From Methylomonas sp. UP202 (lineage in GTDB: Bacteria > Pseudomonadota > Gammaproteobacteria > Methylococcales > Methylomonadaceae): a DNA stretch of 64,000 nt. The first letter of the stretch is position 1. Each line of letters opens with the position of its first letter. Under the pieces are notes generated by a model, which did no database searches, was not told the DNA's origin, and was given only the letters and a program-made list of their open reading frames with translations. Positions 26,289 to 36,620 of the stretch are shown one piece after another. The DNA is taken from positions 2,159,547 to 2,223,546 of the forward strand of contig NZ_CP123897.1 of the NCBI RefSeq assembly GCF_029910655.1. The letters are read 5' to 3'. The position numbers and the translations under genes are program-made.

Positions 26289-27098
26289 TCAATCCGGCTC
26301 CAGTACCCGGTAGAGCATTTCCTTGACCGTGTGCGGATCGAAGGGTTTGTCGCAAATCGCCGACACGCCGGCCTTGTGGACGTTGCTGAGGCGGGTTTGG
26401 TTATCTTCGCTGGTGACCATCAGAATCGGCACGATGGAATTGCCCAGGACCTGACGGATGTGTTTGATCAACTGCTGGCCATCCATGATCGGCATGTTGT
26501 AGTCGGTGACGATCAATTCGAAACCATCCTGATTTTGCTCGAACAGTTCGACGCCTTCCTTGCCGTCTCGGGCTTCGGTGATTTTTACGATGCCCATGTT
26601 GTTCAATACCCGGCAAATATGCTTACGGGCCAAATTGCTGTCGTCGACGACCAGGACCCTGACATTCTCGATGTCGTAATGCTCCAGGCTAATTTCCTGC
26701 GGATCGATGAATTCTATCGTCGCCCGTAGCGCATTTTTTAAGTCCTCGTGGGCGAAAGGTTTGGGCAGAATCGCGACCACGCCGGCTTGGCGGATAGCGT
26801 CCAGGACCGAGAAACTCGATTCGCTGGAGATCAGCATAAACGGAATGGTGTGTAGTTTAGGATCGTGACGGAGTTGTTCGACCAGTTCGACCGCCGTCAT
26901 ATCGGGTAAATACAGACTGCTGATGATTAAATCCGGCGGACTGCCGGTTTGCAGCAGTTTCAACGCGTCGGCGGCGCTTCCGACGCCTTCGATGGTGCTG
27001 ACGCCCTCGCCGCGTAAATGCTGGACGATGACTTTCAGTTGAGTCGTGGAGGGCTCAATGAGTAGAATCGATAAGTCGGCTATGTTGATCGCATGCAT
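26289..27098 (-). CDS. Two-receiver response regulator with degenerate first receiver
   Basis: 269 aa with two CheY-like domains and no DNA-binding or catalytic output. Domain 1 (about 8-125) reads LSILLIEPST and DLIISSLYLPDMT: the acidic pocket pair is replaced by Glu-Pro and the phospho-acceptor position holds Ser61, so it should not be phosphorylated in the normal way. Domain 2 (about 143-268) is intact: VLVVDDSN, LIVTDYNMPIMDGQ, MVTSE, CDKPFD. It converges with the hybrid kinase gene, 78 bp apart, which makes a phosphotransfer link plausible but unproven. Confidence 0.88.
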   Translation of the reverse strand: MHAINIADLSILLIEPSTTQLKVIVQHLRGEGVSTIEGVGSAADALKLLQTGSPPDLIISSLYLPDMTAVELVEQLRHDPKLHTIPFMLISSESSFSVLDAIRQAGVVAILPKPFAHEDLKNALRATIEFIDPQEISLEHYDIENVRVLVVDDSNLARKHICRVLNNMGIVKITEARDGKEGVELFEQNQDGFELIVTDYNMPIMDGQQLIKHIRQVLGNSIVPILMVTSEDNQTRLSNVHKAGVSAICDKPFDPHTVKEMLYRVLEPD

Positions 27099-27238
27099 GA
27101 TGTCATTGCTTGAATAGTGACGCGAGGCGACGGCGATAAATAAATTACCCCCAAGAGCGGGCGTCGCGATTAGAATTGCGCGCTCGCCGGCCGATGGACT
27201 GGTGATTATTTCCCGATTCAGAATAGACCTTATTCCCT

Positions 27239-27802
27239 ATGATTCAAGAAACCGTGGTGACGACGGTCAACCGCCAGGGTCGTCCGCATATCGCACCGAT
27301 GGGTATTCACGTCGCGGAAGGCGGCTTGGCGATTCTGCCGTTCAAGCCGTCGACGACACTGGACAACATCCTGGAAACCGGGGTGGCCGTCGTCAATTAT
27401 TGCGACGACGTAAGAATTTTCGCCGGCTGCGTTACCGGTCGCCGCGATTGGCCGCTAACACCGGCCGAGCAAGTCGCGGGCATGTATTTGACCGACGCGC
27501 TGGCGCATAGCGAAGTGCGCTTGAGCCGTCTGGAACAGGATGAACATCGCCCAAAGCTGTTTTGCGAGGCGATATACACCGCCAATCACAAACCGTTTCG
27601 CGGCTTTAACCGGGCGCAATATGCGGTGTTGGAAGCGGCGATTTTGATTAGCCGTCTGGGTATGCTGCCGTGGGATAAAATCGACGCGGAGCTCGGTTAT
27701 TTGCGGATAGGTCTCGATAAGACAGCTGGCCCGGTCGAGCGCGAAGCCTGGGCTTGGTTGATGGCGGCGATAGCCGATTTTCGCGGCAAGGAGGCTTCAT
27801 GA
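27239..27802 (+). CDS. DUF447 family protein (C1/methanofuran-linked)
   Basis: 187 aa. Begins MIQETVVTTVNRQGRPHIAPMGIHV, the flavin-reductase-like split-barrel start of DUF447, and continues LDNILETGVAVVNYCDDVRIFAGCVTGR and HRPKLFCEAIYTANHKPFRGFNRAQYAVLEAAI. The family is known from methanogens and methylotrophs, next to genes of tetrahydromethanopterin and methanofuran metabolism; its precise function is unclear. Translationally coupled (ATGA) to mfnB, which supports a role in the same pathway. The start has only a weak ribosome site. Confidence 0.85.
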   Translation: MIQETVVTTVNRQGRPHIAPMGIHVAEGGLAILPFKPSTTLDNILETGVAVVNYCDDVRIFAGCVTGRRDWPLTPAEQVAGMYLTDALAHSEVRLSRLEQDEHRPKLFCEAIYTANHKPFRGFNRAQYAVLEAAILISRLGMLPWDKIDAELGYLRIGLDKTAGPVEREAWAWLMAAIADFRGKEAS

Positions 27803-28509
27803 CCGGGATGTTGGCTAGCGTCGATTGCTTGGACGAAGCGTTGCTGATCGAAGCGCTGGATGTCGATATCATCGATTTGAAGCAACCGGCCAGGGGGGCA
27901 TTGGGTGCATTGGACGTGGCCGACGTGGCGGCGATCGTTGCAGCGCTACGAGCGGACACGGTGGTCAGTGCGACAATCGGCGATTTGCCGATGCGGCCGG
28001 ATCTGGTCGGCGCGGCGGTGGCCGGGATGGCGGCCACCGGCGTCGATTACGTTAAGATCGGCCTGTTTCCGGGTGGCGACTGGTCGGGTAGCATTGCCGC
28101 CGCCGGTCGATTCGCCGATAAGCAATCCCTGATAGCGGTCCTGTTTGCCGACGCTCAGCCGGATTTCTCGGTGGTCCCGCTACTGGCGCAAGCGGGCTTT
28201 CGCGGGGTGATGCTGGACACGATGGACAAAAGTGGCGGCTCGCTGACCGATTGGCAGAGCCTCGAGCGACTCGAGCGGTTTTTGAGCTTGGCACGCGAGC
28301 ACGCACTGCTGACCGGCTTGGCCGGATCGTTGCGATTGGCGGACGTGCCCGGTTTATTGCCGTTGGCGGCGGACTATCTGGGCTTCCGCGGCGCGCTATG
28401 CCGGCAACACAACCGGGTGGCGGCGTTGGATCCGGCTCGTATTGATGCAATACGCGCGCTATTTTCCGGAGTCGAGGTTGGCGGATGCGTCGATTGCGGT
28501 CCGGCTTGA
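27799..28509 (+). CDS. mfnB: (5-formylfuran-3-yl)methyl phosphate synthase
   Basis: 236 aa from the ATG at 27799, with AAGGAGG upstream and a 4-bp overlap with the DUF447 gene. TIM-barrel of the MfnB/DUF556 family: MLASVDCLDEALLIEALDVDIIDLKQPARGALGAL (with the lysine in DLKQP expected at the active site), VVSATIGDLPM, GVDYVKIGLFPG (second lysine), LIAVLFADAQPDF, GVMLDTMDKSGGSLTDW. The enzyme condenses two glyceraldehyde-3-phosphates into the furan precursor of methanofuran, the formyl carrier of methylotrophic formaldehyde oxidation. It strongly suggests that the host is a methylotroph. Confidence 0.92.
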   Translation: MTGMLASVDCLDEALLIEALDVDIIDLKQPARGALGALDVADVAAIVAALRADTVVSATIGDLPMRPDLVGAAVAGMAATGVDYVKIGLFPGGDWSGSIAAAGRFADKQSLIAVLFADAQPDFSVVPLLAQAGFRGVMLDTMDKSGGSLTDWQSLERLERFLSLAREHALLTGLAGSLRLADVPGLLPLAADYLGFRGALCRQHNRVAALDPARIDAIRALFSGVEVGGCVDCGPA

Positions 28510-28601
28510 GTGGTCGTTATCGGTGTACCGTGAGTCCTAGCCGAAGGTTTTTGCTGGTGTAATCAACCACCAAGACGCTATTTCGCGGATCGGAGTTGCG
28601 T

Positions 28602-29909
28602 TTACAGGTCGGTCGTATCGGCGATGTTTTTATGGATGAGTTTGGTGCCGATCGCGATGATCACCAGAATAAACGGAATGGCGGCCGCTTCGACCAGCGC
28701 CGGGTCGATAGGCCAGCCGGCGGCGTGCAAACCTTCGGCGATTTTACCGGTCAGGCTGGCGGCGTAGTAGGCGATCGCGACGATGGAAATGCTTTCGACC
28801 GTTTGTTGTAAGCGCAATTGCATTTTAGCGCGTAGGGCCATCGACGACAGCAATCCTTGATTTTGCCGCTCGATGATAATGTCGACCTTGGTGCGCAACA
28901 ATTGGCTGGCGTTGCTGACGCGCTCCGAGACCAGGTTGAAGCGGTGCGAGAGCGAGTTGCAGGTTGTCATCGCCGGATCGAGTCGGCGCTTTAAAAATTC
29001 TCCCAAGGTTTGAATGCCTTGAATCCGCACTTCGCGCAAATCGGTCAGGCGTTGGCCGACTAGCTGGTGATAGGCGCTGGCGGCGGCGAAGCGGAACTGG
29101 TGGCTGGAAATTTGGTTTTCGACCTCCGCCGCCAATGCGGTCAGTTCGTCCAATAGTTTCGCGTCGTCGGCGTCGGGCTGGGTCATCGAGTTGGTGATCG
29201 CGTAGAGCTGGCGATCGGCTTTTTTAAGTTCCGGGTACTGTTTGCGGGCTATCGGGAAGGCCAACAAGGCGAGGACCCGATACACTTCAATATCGAACAA
29301 ACGGTGCAGCAAGCGACCGGCCTGCGCGGTCTTCAATTCGTGGTTGACCACCAAAAAGCGGCTGAAGCCGTCGACGTGAATTCTAAAATCGGTAAATACC
29401 GACGCGGCTCCGCCGGTCACTTTCGATCCGGCGACGGCATTGCCGACGAAGTAAGCGGTCAGTGGCGACAAGTCCGTTTCGTCTTGATACCGAATTTCTT
29501 CCGCCGAGACCACGGCGGCGTGCGCGGCGACGATGGTTTGGCCGCCGATTCGGGCTAGCCAGTCCACCGGCACTTTACTCAAAGCCGGGTCCTCGAAGGG
29601 TTCATCGGTGGCATCGTAAGCGTAAAACGTATACGTGCTGAATTCGCCGTGCTGCTCCCAACTCATCTGAAAAGCATCGAAACTGGCGCTGAAATGATCG
29701 GCGTCGTTGCCTGGCGGAATGACGCCGAAACGTTCGCACAGCGCTTTCAGGTGCGGGCGTTCCAGGATTTTTTCGTCGTTCGACAAGGTCAGCGCTAGGT
29801 AACTGGCCCTCACCGGTAGGCGCGGAATCGACGACGCCCGGGCATGGACTTCGTTGTGCAGCACGAAGCGTTGCGGATGGTTTTGCGGGATTTGAAATAG
29901 CTTGGCCAC
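28602..29909 (-). CDS. DUF3422 family membrane protein
   Basis: 435 aa. N-terminal soluble region beginning with the family phrase NHPQRFVLHNEVHARASSIPRLPVRASYLAL, a long helical middle (about 210-370) with coiled-coil character, and two membrane segments near the C-terminus (about 370-392 and 405-425). Conserved in proteobacteria, without an assigned function. It is a single gene converging on mfnB. 29910-30316 upstream holds no further gene; a short CTTCCAT/ATGGAAG hairpin occurs near 30005. Confidence 0.87.
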   Translation of the reverse strand: MAKLFQIPQNHPQRFVLHNEVHARASSIPRLPVRASYLALTLSNDEKILERPHLKALCERFGVIPPGNDADHFSASFDAFQMSWEQHGEFSTYTFYAYDATDEPFEDPALSKVPVDWLARIGGQTIVAAHAAVVSAEEIRYQDETDLSPLTAYFVGNAVAGSKVTGGAASVFTDFRIHVDGFSRFLVVNHELKTAQAGRLLHRLFDIEVYRVLALLAFPIARKQYPELKKADRQLYAITNSMTQPDADDAKLLDELTALAAEVENQISSHQFRFAAASAYHQLVGQRLTDLREVRIQGIQTLGEFLKRRLDPAMTTCNSLSHRFNLVSERVSNASQLLRTKVDIIIERQNQGLLSSMALRAKMQLRLQQTVESISIVAIAYYAASLTGKIAEGLHAAGWPIDPALVEAAAIPFILVIIAIGTKLIHKNIADTTDL

Positions 29910-30316
29910 GAGATCTGTAATAAAAGTCGAAGTGTTTAGGCAAGGTTGGTAGCCATTTTACTCGGAATTCGCCGGCTCAATGCATCCGGCCGGGCCGGCT
30001 GGCTTCCATGGATGGAAGCGAAGGTCCGCCAATAAGCCACCTCGAGCCGCCGATCCGCACGAGTGGATGCTCGAAATCGGCGTCCGTTCCGCTAAATGAG
30101 CCTTGGGAAGCAGGTCCATGCCGGGCGAACGCCGATTGATTGTGCGAACCAACGCTCGGATACCGGAACAGATACGTTCTAAGATTAAGCTTATACCGCT
30201 TATTGTTGCTTTTATGAAAACAATTAATCAATATCCAGCGGTATTGTGTAATTTTCTATCGGCGATATAGTGGAATCGTATTCACTCATCGACCGAAATA
30301 CGGTTTAGGAGGCAAA

Positions 30317-30490
30317 ATGACAATTCCGAAAATTGGAAAACCCGGCCCGGCTATCGGACTGTTGGCATCGGCAGGCGTATTAGCGGGTTTACCTTTAGAG
30401 TTCGTCGTGTCCGCGTTGTTATTTGCCGCAGTTATTCGCGGTAGCGTCTACATGATCGATCGGGCGATTCAAGGCGACCCGAACACCTAA
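30317..30490 (+). CDS. Small membrane protein (57 aa)
   Basis: ATG preceded by AGGAGG four bases upstream, a strong ribosome site. The product starts MTIPKIGKPGPAIG, then about 30 hydrophobic residues (LLASAGVLAGLPLEFVV, SALLFAAVI), then a short polar tail RGSVYMIDRAIQGDPNT. One or two short membrane helices. No family recognised. An inverted repeat (30530-30562) follows as a possible transcript end. Confidence 0.7.
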   Translation: MTIPKIGKPGPAIGLLASAGVLAGLPLEFVVSALLFAAVIRGSVYMIDRAIQGDPNT

Positions 30491-30529
30491 AGAGCGTTAT
30501 CGGCTCAAATCCAAGTGGGTTAGGTCTTG

Positions 30530-30562
30530 TTTTACAGCGGATTCGGTTGATCCGCTGTAAAA
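30530..30562. terminator. Perfect 12-bp hairpin after the small membrane protein gene
   Basis: TTTTACAGCGGA, nine-base loop, TCCGCTGTAAAA. Very stable, but without a T-run on either side of the stem beyond its own arms; possible bidirectional transcript end or RNA-processing hairpin. Confidence 0.55.
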
Positions 30563-30748
30563 CGCCGTGAGTTTGCGTTCCGAGTTTTACCTTTGGAACG
30601 ATTTCGAAAAGTCAATCGGCCAATTCCAATGCTGGCGCGTCGTTTTGAATACCTCCGCAATCAATATCAGTTGAGCGCTTAATTGCGGCATCGCCGGGAC
30701 TTTCCAGGTCGTACTGATCAATTTGGCTAGCAAATTGCGCAGCCACCG

Positions 30749-30928
30749 TTAGTCCGAGCACGCGTGGCAAATAATGAAGCGGTAAGACTCTCCGTCATGA
30801 AATACTGCAAAATCCTCCAGACACAGCTCCAGCGAGTCTTTTTCGCCATATGGGCGCTTCTTAAGGCGGATTGTTCCGCCAACTAAATCGCGCTTGAATT
30901 CGGCTAATCCGACGATACCTTTTAGCAT
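30749..30928 (-). CDS. Possible small ORF (59 aa), perhaps a remnant
   Basis: An ATG-TAA frame reading MLKGIVGLAEFKRDLVGG, then charged and aromatic residues, ending FIICHACSD. There is no clear ribosome site, and the sequence beyond the stop looks coding in another frame (LRNLLAKLISTTWKVPAMP), as if a longer gene had decayed. No family recognised. The neighbouring stretch 30930-31331 shows no gene. Confidence 0.25.
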   Translation of the reverse strand: MLKGIVGLAEFKRDLVGGTIRLKKRPYGEKDSLELCLEDFAVFHDGESYRFIICHACSD

Positions 30929-31331
30929 CTAGTTGGCGGCCATACCGGCAACAGATTGGGAGGCGTTGGCCGTTCGTATTAAAAGGGATTTTAGGCCTGT
31001 ACTCGGATTTCTAAGGGAGTCAAAAATACCGAATCCTCCTGGTTTTGCTTGCGGGTCTGCGATTCGGCTCAACCTAACCACCGAGCCTATATTCGGGGGC
31101 ACTCGGCTCGCTACGCCAGGATTAAATTCTTGAAATTTAAGATAGCTTTATCTCTCGCCAATTCGACGCGTCGTCGAGATCGCAGCGTTGTGTTTGTATT
31201 GCTTATCTAAAAAACGCTAGGCAAGGTCGTCCGATTTGGGTAGAATGGGCGCTTTAAGTTTGGCTGCGGTTAATCAGATTCGAAAGTTCGGCTGGTTCTT
31301 ACGTATCTCAAATCTTATGGCCGAAAACATT

Positions 31332-31407
<76 letters not shown>

Positions 31408-31428
31408 CGTTCCGGTTGGTGGATCTCG

Positions 31429-31456
31429 AAAGCCCCTTTTAGGGGTTTTTTGTTTT
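31429..31456 (+). terminator. Intrinsic terminator after tRNA-Phe
   Basis: AGCCCC, short TTTTA loop, GGGG, then TTTTTTGTTTT. Directly follows the tRNA by about 22 bp. Confidence 0.75.
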
Positions 31457-31503
31457 GTGGGTCTTCGAAATGGCGAAGCTCGCAAGTTCTTGGTTGTTTA
31501 TGG

Positions 31504-31528
31504 AAGAGCCTGAGGCTCTTTTTTTTTG
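31504..31528 (+). terminator. Intrinsic terminator/attenuator before rimP
   Basis: AAGAGCC-TGA-GGCTCTT followed by eight or more T residues, ending only about 22 bp upstream of the rimP start. Its position suggests attenuation of read-through from the tRNA into the nusA operon. Confidence 0.8.
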
Positions 31529-31550
31529 GGTTTGAAAAGGTTAGGCGGTC

Positions 31551-32036
31551 ATGAAACAAGCTCCCGAACATTTGGTCGAGTTGATAGAGCCGATTGTCGA
31601 AGGTCTTGGCTACGAGTGCGTGGGCATCGAATACAATCCGCATCCGCAGCACGGCATGCTGCGCATCTATATCGATCACGAAAACGGGATCTTATTGGAC
31701 GATTGCAGCAAGGTCAGTCATCAGGTCAGCGGCGCATTGGATGTCGAGGACCCGATACAAGGCAATTATCAATTGGAAGTTTCGTCGCCCGGCGCGGATC
31801 GGCCGTTTTTCAAGCTAAATCAATTCGAGCGCTACATCGGCAGCAGCGTTCAGGTCGCATTGTTCAAGCCGATAGACAAACGCCGCCGGATCACCGGGGA
31901 AATCAAGGCGGTCGAGGGCGACGCTGTCGTGTTACGGGAAGGCGAACGTTTAATCGCCATTCCGTTTCACACGATGAGTAAGGCGCGCTTGGTACCCGAA
32001 TATTTACTGAATAAAGGAGGTCGCAATGGCAAATAA
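31551..32036 (+). CDS. rimP: Ribosome maturation factor RimP
   Basis: 161 aa, normal length. N-terminal domain: LVELIEPIVEGLGYECVGIEYNPH, LRIYIDHENGILLDDCSKVSHQVSGALDVEDPI, YQLEVSSPGADRPFF; C-terminal SH3-like domain GEIKAVEGDAVVLREGERLIAIPFHTMSKARLVPEY. Assists 30S subunit maturation. First protein gene of the rimP-nusA-infB-rbfA-truB cluster; its end overlaps the nusA start by 11 bp. Confidence 0.96.
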   Translation: MKQAPEHLVELIEPIVEGLGYECVGIEYNPHPQHGMLRIYIDHENGILLDDCSKVSHQVSGALDVEDPIQGNYQLEVSSPGADRPFFKLNQFERYIGSSVQVALFKPIDKRRRITGEIKAVEGDAVVLREGERLIAIPFHTMSKARLVPEYLLNKGGRNGK

Positions 32037-33537
32037 AGAAATTTTACTGGTGGCGGATGTTTTCGCTAACGAAAAAGACATAGACAAGGAGTTGATCTTT
32101 CAAGCCATTGAATCCGCTCTGGAAGCGGCGACCGTCAAACGTTACGAAAACCCGGTCAAGGCGCGGGTGGAAATCAATCGCCACACCGGCGACTATACGA
32201 CTTACCGGCGCTGGCAGGTAGTCGAACCGAATCCGGATATTAACGGCGACGTCGAGCATCCGGGCTGGCAAATCCTGTTGGAAGCCGCTCAGATCGAAGA
32301 GCCGAATATACAAATTGGCGACTACGTCGAGGAAGAAGTCGAATCGGTGGAGTTCTGCCGGATCGCCGCGCAGACCGCCAAACAGGTCATTATTCAAAAA
32401 GTTCGCGAAGCCGAGCGCCGCAAGATCGTCGAAGCCTACGAAGACCGAGTTGGGGAATTGGTGACCGGCATTGTCAAACGCGTCGAAAAAGGCAGCGTTT
32501 ACTTGGACTTGGGCGGTCACGTCGAAGCCTATATTGCCCGCGAGGACATGATTCCCAAGGAACCGGTCCGAATGGGCGACCGGGTGCGCGGCTACTTGAA
32601 GGCCGTTCGTTCCGAACAGCGCGGTCCGCAATTGTTTGTTAGCCGTACCGCGCCGGAGTTGTTGATTGCGCTATTCCGGCTGGAAGTGCCGGAAGTCAGC
32701 GAAGGCTTGATCGACATTTTAGCGGCCGCCCGCGATCCGGGATCGCGGGCCAAAATCGCGGTCCGCGCAAACGACCCGCGGCTGGACCCGGTTGGTGCCT
32801 GCGTCGGCATGCGCGGCTCTCGGGTACAGGCTATTTCCAACGAATTGGCCGGCGAACGGGTCGATATCATTCTCTGGAACGCCAACGAGGCTCAATTCGT
32901 CATCAACGCCATGGCACCGGCCGAGATTCAATCGATCGTCGTCGATGAGGACAAACACAGCATGGACGTCGCGGTCGCCACCGACAGCCTGTCGCAGGCC
33001 ATCGGGCGCGGCGGCCAGAACGTGCGCTTGGCCTCCGAGTTGACCGGTTGGGAGCTGAACATTATCGACGCCGCTCAGTTCGGCAAAAGCCACGACGAAG
33101 AAGCGGCCAAATCCAAGCAATTGTTTATGGAGCAACTGGATGTGGACGAAGAGATCGCCACGGTTTTGGTCGAAGTCGGTTTGAACAACATAGAAGAGAT
33201 TGCCTACATCCCGGTCGAGGAAATGCTGGAAATCGACGGTTTCGACGAAGAATTGGTCGAGGCACTGCGCAGTCGGGCCAAGGACGCCTTGTTGATCAGC
33301 GCGATCGCGTCGGAAGAAAAAATCGAAACCGCCGAGCCTAGCGAGGAATTGCTGGCGATGGAGGGCATGGACGAAGAGTTGGCTCGCGAAATGGCGGCCA
33401 AGGGCATTGTCACGTTGGACGATCTGGCCGAACAGGCCATCGACGATATCATCGGCTTTGCCGGCATGGACGAAGAACGTGCTGGTAAACTAATCATGAA
33501 GGCCCGCGAATCTTGGTTCGCAGAGGACAAGGGCTGA
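32026..33537 (+). CDS. nusA: Transcription termination/antitermination factor NusA
   Basis: 503 aa. N-terminal RNA-polymerase-binding domain (1-130), S1 domain (about 135-200, [32 protein letters not shown]), two KH domains ([19 protein letters not shown] and [17 protein letters not shown]), and two acidic C-terminal repeats ([41 protein letters not shown]) as in gammaproteobacteria. Controls pausing, termination and antitermination. A strong GGAGG site lies inside the rimP end. Confidence 0.97.
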   Translation: MANKEILLVADVFANEKDIDKELIFQAIESALEAATVKRYENPVKARVEINRHTGDYTTYRRWQVVEPNPDINGDVEHPGWQILLEAAQIEEPNIQIGDYVEEEVESVEFCRIAAQTAKQVIIQKVREAERRKIVEAYEDRVGELVTGIVKRVEKGSVYLDLGGHVEAYIAREDMIPKEPVRMGDRVRGYLKAVRSEQRGPQLFVSRTAPELLIALFRLEVPEVSEGLIDILAAARDPGSRAKIAVRANDPRLDPVGACVGMRGSRVQAISNELAGERVDIILWNANEAQFVINAMAPAEIQSIVVDEDKHSMDVAVATDSLSQAIGRGGQNVRLASELTGWELNIIDAAQFGKSHDEEAAKSKQLFMEQLDVDEEIATVLVEVGLNNIEEIAYIPVEEMLEIDGFDEELVEALRSRAKDALLISAIASEEKIETAEPSEELLAMEGMDEELAREMAAKGIVTLDDLAEQAIDDIIGFAGMDEERAGKLIMKARESWFAEDKG

Positions 33538-33551
33538 GACGGGAGGACACT

Positions 33552-36221
33552 ATGAGCGATAAAACAGTTAGAGAGTTGGCGGAGGTTGTCGGCATACCTC
33601 TGGAGCGTTTCTTGGAACAGCTTAAGGAAGCCGGATTGAGCGCCAGTGATCCCGACGACGTGATAGACGACCAGGAAAAATTCAAGTTGCTGGCCCATTT
33701 ACGCAAACGCCACGGTAAAGCGGAAACCGATCCGGAGGCCGCCGCGCCTAAGCGCATCACCCTGAAGCGCAGCACCAAAACCGAATTGAAGCAGGCTTCG
33801 CCGCCGGGTAGTGCCGTCAAGACCGTCAGCGTGGAGGTCCGTAAGCAAAAAACTTACATTAAGCGCAGCGAAGCGCATGTCAGCGATGACCAAAAAGAGG
33901 CCGAACGCGCCAAACTGGCGTTGGATGAGCAGAAAAAGCGCTTGGCGGAGGAAGAAGAGCGTCGTCGCCAGCAGCAGGCCCTAAAAGCCCAACCGGCCGG
34001 CGACGCCAGTCAGCCGGTAGAAGTCGCGCCGACTATCGTCGAGGAAGCCGCTCCGGTGGTTGCCGTCTCGCCCGCCATCGAGGTGTCCGCCGAAAAACCG
34101 GAAGCCGAAATCGTCGTCGAGCCTGTTCAACCGAAAGCCGAAAGCCCGGTCGTTGAATTGACCGAGGAACAGCGTCTGGAAAAAGAGAAGAAAGAGCGTC
34201 TCGAAGCGGCGGTGCAGCGCAACGCCGAAAAGGTCAAGAAAAAGGCCGAAGCCAAGCAGCAACAAACACTGCACAAGAAAAAGGCCGAATTCAAGCCGAC
34301 CCGCGGCACCGTTCCCGAAGTCGATGTCGATAGCGCGCGTAGCGGCGATCCGCGACGCGGCAAGGGTAAAAAGGCCAAGCCGCAACCCAAGCGCGACAAA
34401 TCCGATTTCGAGCCGGATATTCAGGCTCGCCATAAGTTCGAAAAACCGGTGGCGCCGACGGTCTACGAAGTGACAATTCCCGAGACTATCATCGTGTCCG
34501 ATCTGGCGCAAAAGATGAACGTCAAGGCGGCCGAAGTCATCAAGCATTTGATGAAATTGGGCATCATGACCACGATCAACCAAACCATCGATCAGGAAAC
34601 GGCGGTGATCTTGGTTGAGGAAATGGGGCATAAGCCGATCATGCAAAGCGAGGACGATTTCGAGAAAGAAATGCTCGCGGAAGTGATGGCCGAGTCCGAC
34701 GAAGTCAAAGTGGTCGGCAGGGCGCCCATCGTTACCATCATGGGCCACGTAGACCACGGTAAAACGTCGTTGCTCGATTACATTCGGAAAACCCGCGTCG
34801 CCGCCGGCGAAGCGGGCGGTATCACTCAGCATATCGGTGCTTATCAGGTTAGAACCGATCACGGCGCGGTCACCTTCCTGGATACGCCGGGCCATGCCGC
34901 GTTCACCGCGATGCGGGCGCGCGGCGCCGAAGTCACCGACATCGTGATCGTGGTGGTGGCCGCCGACGACGGCGTGATGCCGCAAACCAAGGAAGCGATC
35001 GAGCATGCTCGCGCCGCTAACGTGCCTATTATCGTGGCACTGAATAAGATCGATAAAAACGAAGCCAACCCGGATCGGGTCATGCAAGAGTTGGCAACGC
35101 TGAACGTGGTGCCGGAAGAGTGGGGCGGCGACGTGCAGTTCCTGAAAGTATCGGCAAAAACCGGGGTCGGTATCGACGATTTGATCGAAGCCTTAATCGT
35201 GCAAGCCGAGGTGCTGGAATTAACGGCGCCTAAAGAAGGCGTTGCGTCCGGGGTTTGTATCGAATCGCGGCTGGATAAGGGGCGCGGCGCGGTGGCGACG
35301 GTGCTGATCCAGAAAGGTACGCTGAATAAAGGCGACTTCGTGCTGTGCGGTCACGAATACGGCCGGATTCGGGCCATGTTCGACGAAAACGCTCACGCCA
35401 TCAAAACCGCCGGACCGAGTACGCCGGTTGAGATTCTGGGTCTTTCCGGAACGCCGGATGCCGGCGATGAGTTGCTGGTTGTGCAAAACGAACGGGTGGC
35501 CCGCGAATTGGCGGCCCACCGCGAGGAACGCAAGAAATCCAGCCGCCACGCGGCGATGGGTGCTTCCAAGCTGGACGACGTATTCTCGCGGATGACCGCC
35601 GGCGAAACGTCGACATTGAACGTGGTGATCAAAACCGACGTGCAGGGCAGTTTGGAAGCGTTGCGCGAATCGTTGGTAGGTTTGTCGACCGACGAAGTTC
35701 AAGTCAAATGCATCTTCGGCGGCGTTGGCGGCATCAACGAGGGAGATGCCAATTTGGCGCTGGCGTCCAATGCGATTCTGATCGGTTTCAACGTGCGGGC
35801 GGATGCGGTGGCGCGTAAGCTGATCGAAGAAAAAGACATCGATCTGCATTACTACAGCATCATTTACGAAGCGATCGACGAAGTGAAACGCGCGATCAGC
35901 GGCATGCTGGCGCCGGATATTCAAGAGAAAATCGTCGGCTTGGCCGAAGTGCGCGATGTGTTCCGCTCGCCGAAATTCGGCGCGGTGGCCGGATGTATGG
36001 TCATCGACGGTTTCGTCAAGCGCAATCTGCCAATTCGGGTGTTGCGGAACAACGTGGTGATTTACGAAGGCCAGTTGGAATCCTTGCGCCGCTTCAAGGA
36101 CGACGTCACCGAAGTCAAGATGGGCATGGAATGCGGTATCGGCGTGAAAAACTACAACGATGTGCAAAACGGCGATCAGATCGAAGTGTTCGAGCGTATC
36201 GAAGTCAGACGGGAAATCTAA
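33552..36221 (+). CDS. infB: Translation initiation factor IF-2
   Basis: 889 aa from the ATG at 33552 (GGGAGGA upstream). N-terminal IF2-N motif ([25 protein letters not shown]), a long charged Lys/Glu linker (about 70-280), a second IF2-N like domain ([27 protein letters not shown]), then the G domain: [38 protein letters not shown]; then domains II-IV with [25 protein letters not shown]. Delivers initiator tRNA to the 30S subunit. Confidence 0.97.
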   Translation: MSDKTVRELAEVVGIPLERFLEQLKEAGLSASDPDDVIDDQEKFKLLAHLRKRHGKAETDPEAAAPKRITLKRSTKTELKQASPPGSAVKTVSVEVRKQKTYIKRSEAHVSDDQKEAERAKLALDEQKKRLAEEEERRRQQQALKAQPAGDASQPVEVAPTIVEEAAPVVAVSPAIEVSAEKPEAEIVVEPVQPKAESPVVELTEEQRLEKEKKERLEAAVQRNAEKVKKKAEAKQQQTLHKKKAEFKPTRGTVPEVDVDSARSGDPRRGKGKKAKPQPKRDKSDFEPDIQARHKFEKPVAPTVYEVTIPETIIVSDLAQKMNVKAAEVIKHLMKLGIMTTINQTIDQETAVILVEEMGHKPIMQSEDDFEKEMLAEVMAESDEVKVVGRAPIVTIMGHVDHGKTSLLDYIRKTRVAAGEAGGITQHIGAYQVRTDHGAVTFLDTPGHAAFTAMRARGAEVTDIVIVVVAADDGVMPQTKEAIEHARAANVPIIVALNKIDKNEANPDRVMQELATLNVVPEEWGGDVQFLKVSAKTGVGIDDLIEALIVQAEVLELTAPKEGVASGVCIESRLDKGRGAVATVLIQKGTLNKGDFVLCGHEYGRIRAMFDENAHAIKTAGPSTPVEILGLSGTPDAGDELLVVQNERVARELAAHREERKKSSRHAAMGASKLDDVFSRMTAGETSTLNVVIKTDVQGSLEALRESLVGLSTDEVQVKCIFGGVGGINEGDANLALASNAILIGFNVRADAVARKLIEEKDIDLHYYSIIYEAIDEVKRAISGMLAPDIQEKIVGLAEVRDVFRSPKFGAVAGCMVIDGFVKRNLPIRVLRNNVVIYEGQLESLRRFKDDVTEVKMGMECGIGVKNYNDVQNGDQIEVFERIEVRREI

Positions 36222-36620
36222 ATGGCGAGAGAATACGGCCGCAGCCAGCGGGTTGCCTCGGAAATGCAGAAGGAATTGGCGGCGATTTTGCAGCGCGACG
36301 TCAAGGACACTCGCCTGGGTTTCGTGACGATCAACGATGTCGAGCTGTCCAAGGATCTGGCGGTGGCTAAAGTGTATATCACCGTGTTAAACGGCGACGA
36401 CGCGGCCAAGCTCGCCAACGTCAAGGTATTGAATGAAATTTCGCCGTTCATTCGCCACGAGTTGGCGAAACGGATGCGGCTCAGGCACATATCCGAGCTG
36501 CATTTTTACTACGATCATTCCTTCGACACCGGTATGCGCGTTGCCGAATTGCTGCATGATTTGGAAGATCGGCAGGATCAGAGCGACGCGTCCGACACCG
36601 GCAAGCTCGAGGACGAGTAA
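36222..36620 (+). CDS. rbfA: Ribosome-binding factor A
   Basis: 132 aa, single KH-like domain: SQRVASEMQKELAAILQRDVKDTRLGFVTINDVELSKDLAVAKVYITVL, then HISELHFYYDHSFDTGMRVAELL. 30S maturation factor that acts on the 5' end of 16S rRNA. Begins immediately after the infB stop and overlaps the truB start by one base. Confidence 0.95.
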   Translation: MAREYGRSQRVASEMQKELAAILQRDVKDTRLGFVTINDVELSKDLAVAKVYITVLNGDDAAKLANVKVLNEISPFIRHELAKRMRLRHISELHFYYDHSFDTGMRVAELLHDLEDRQDQSDASDTGKLEDE

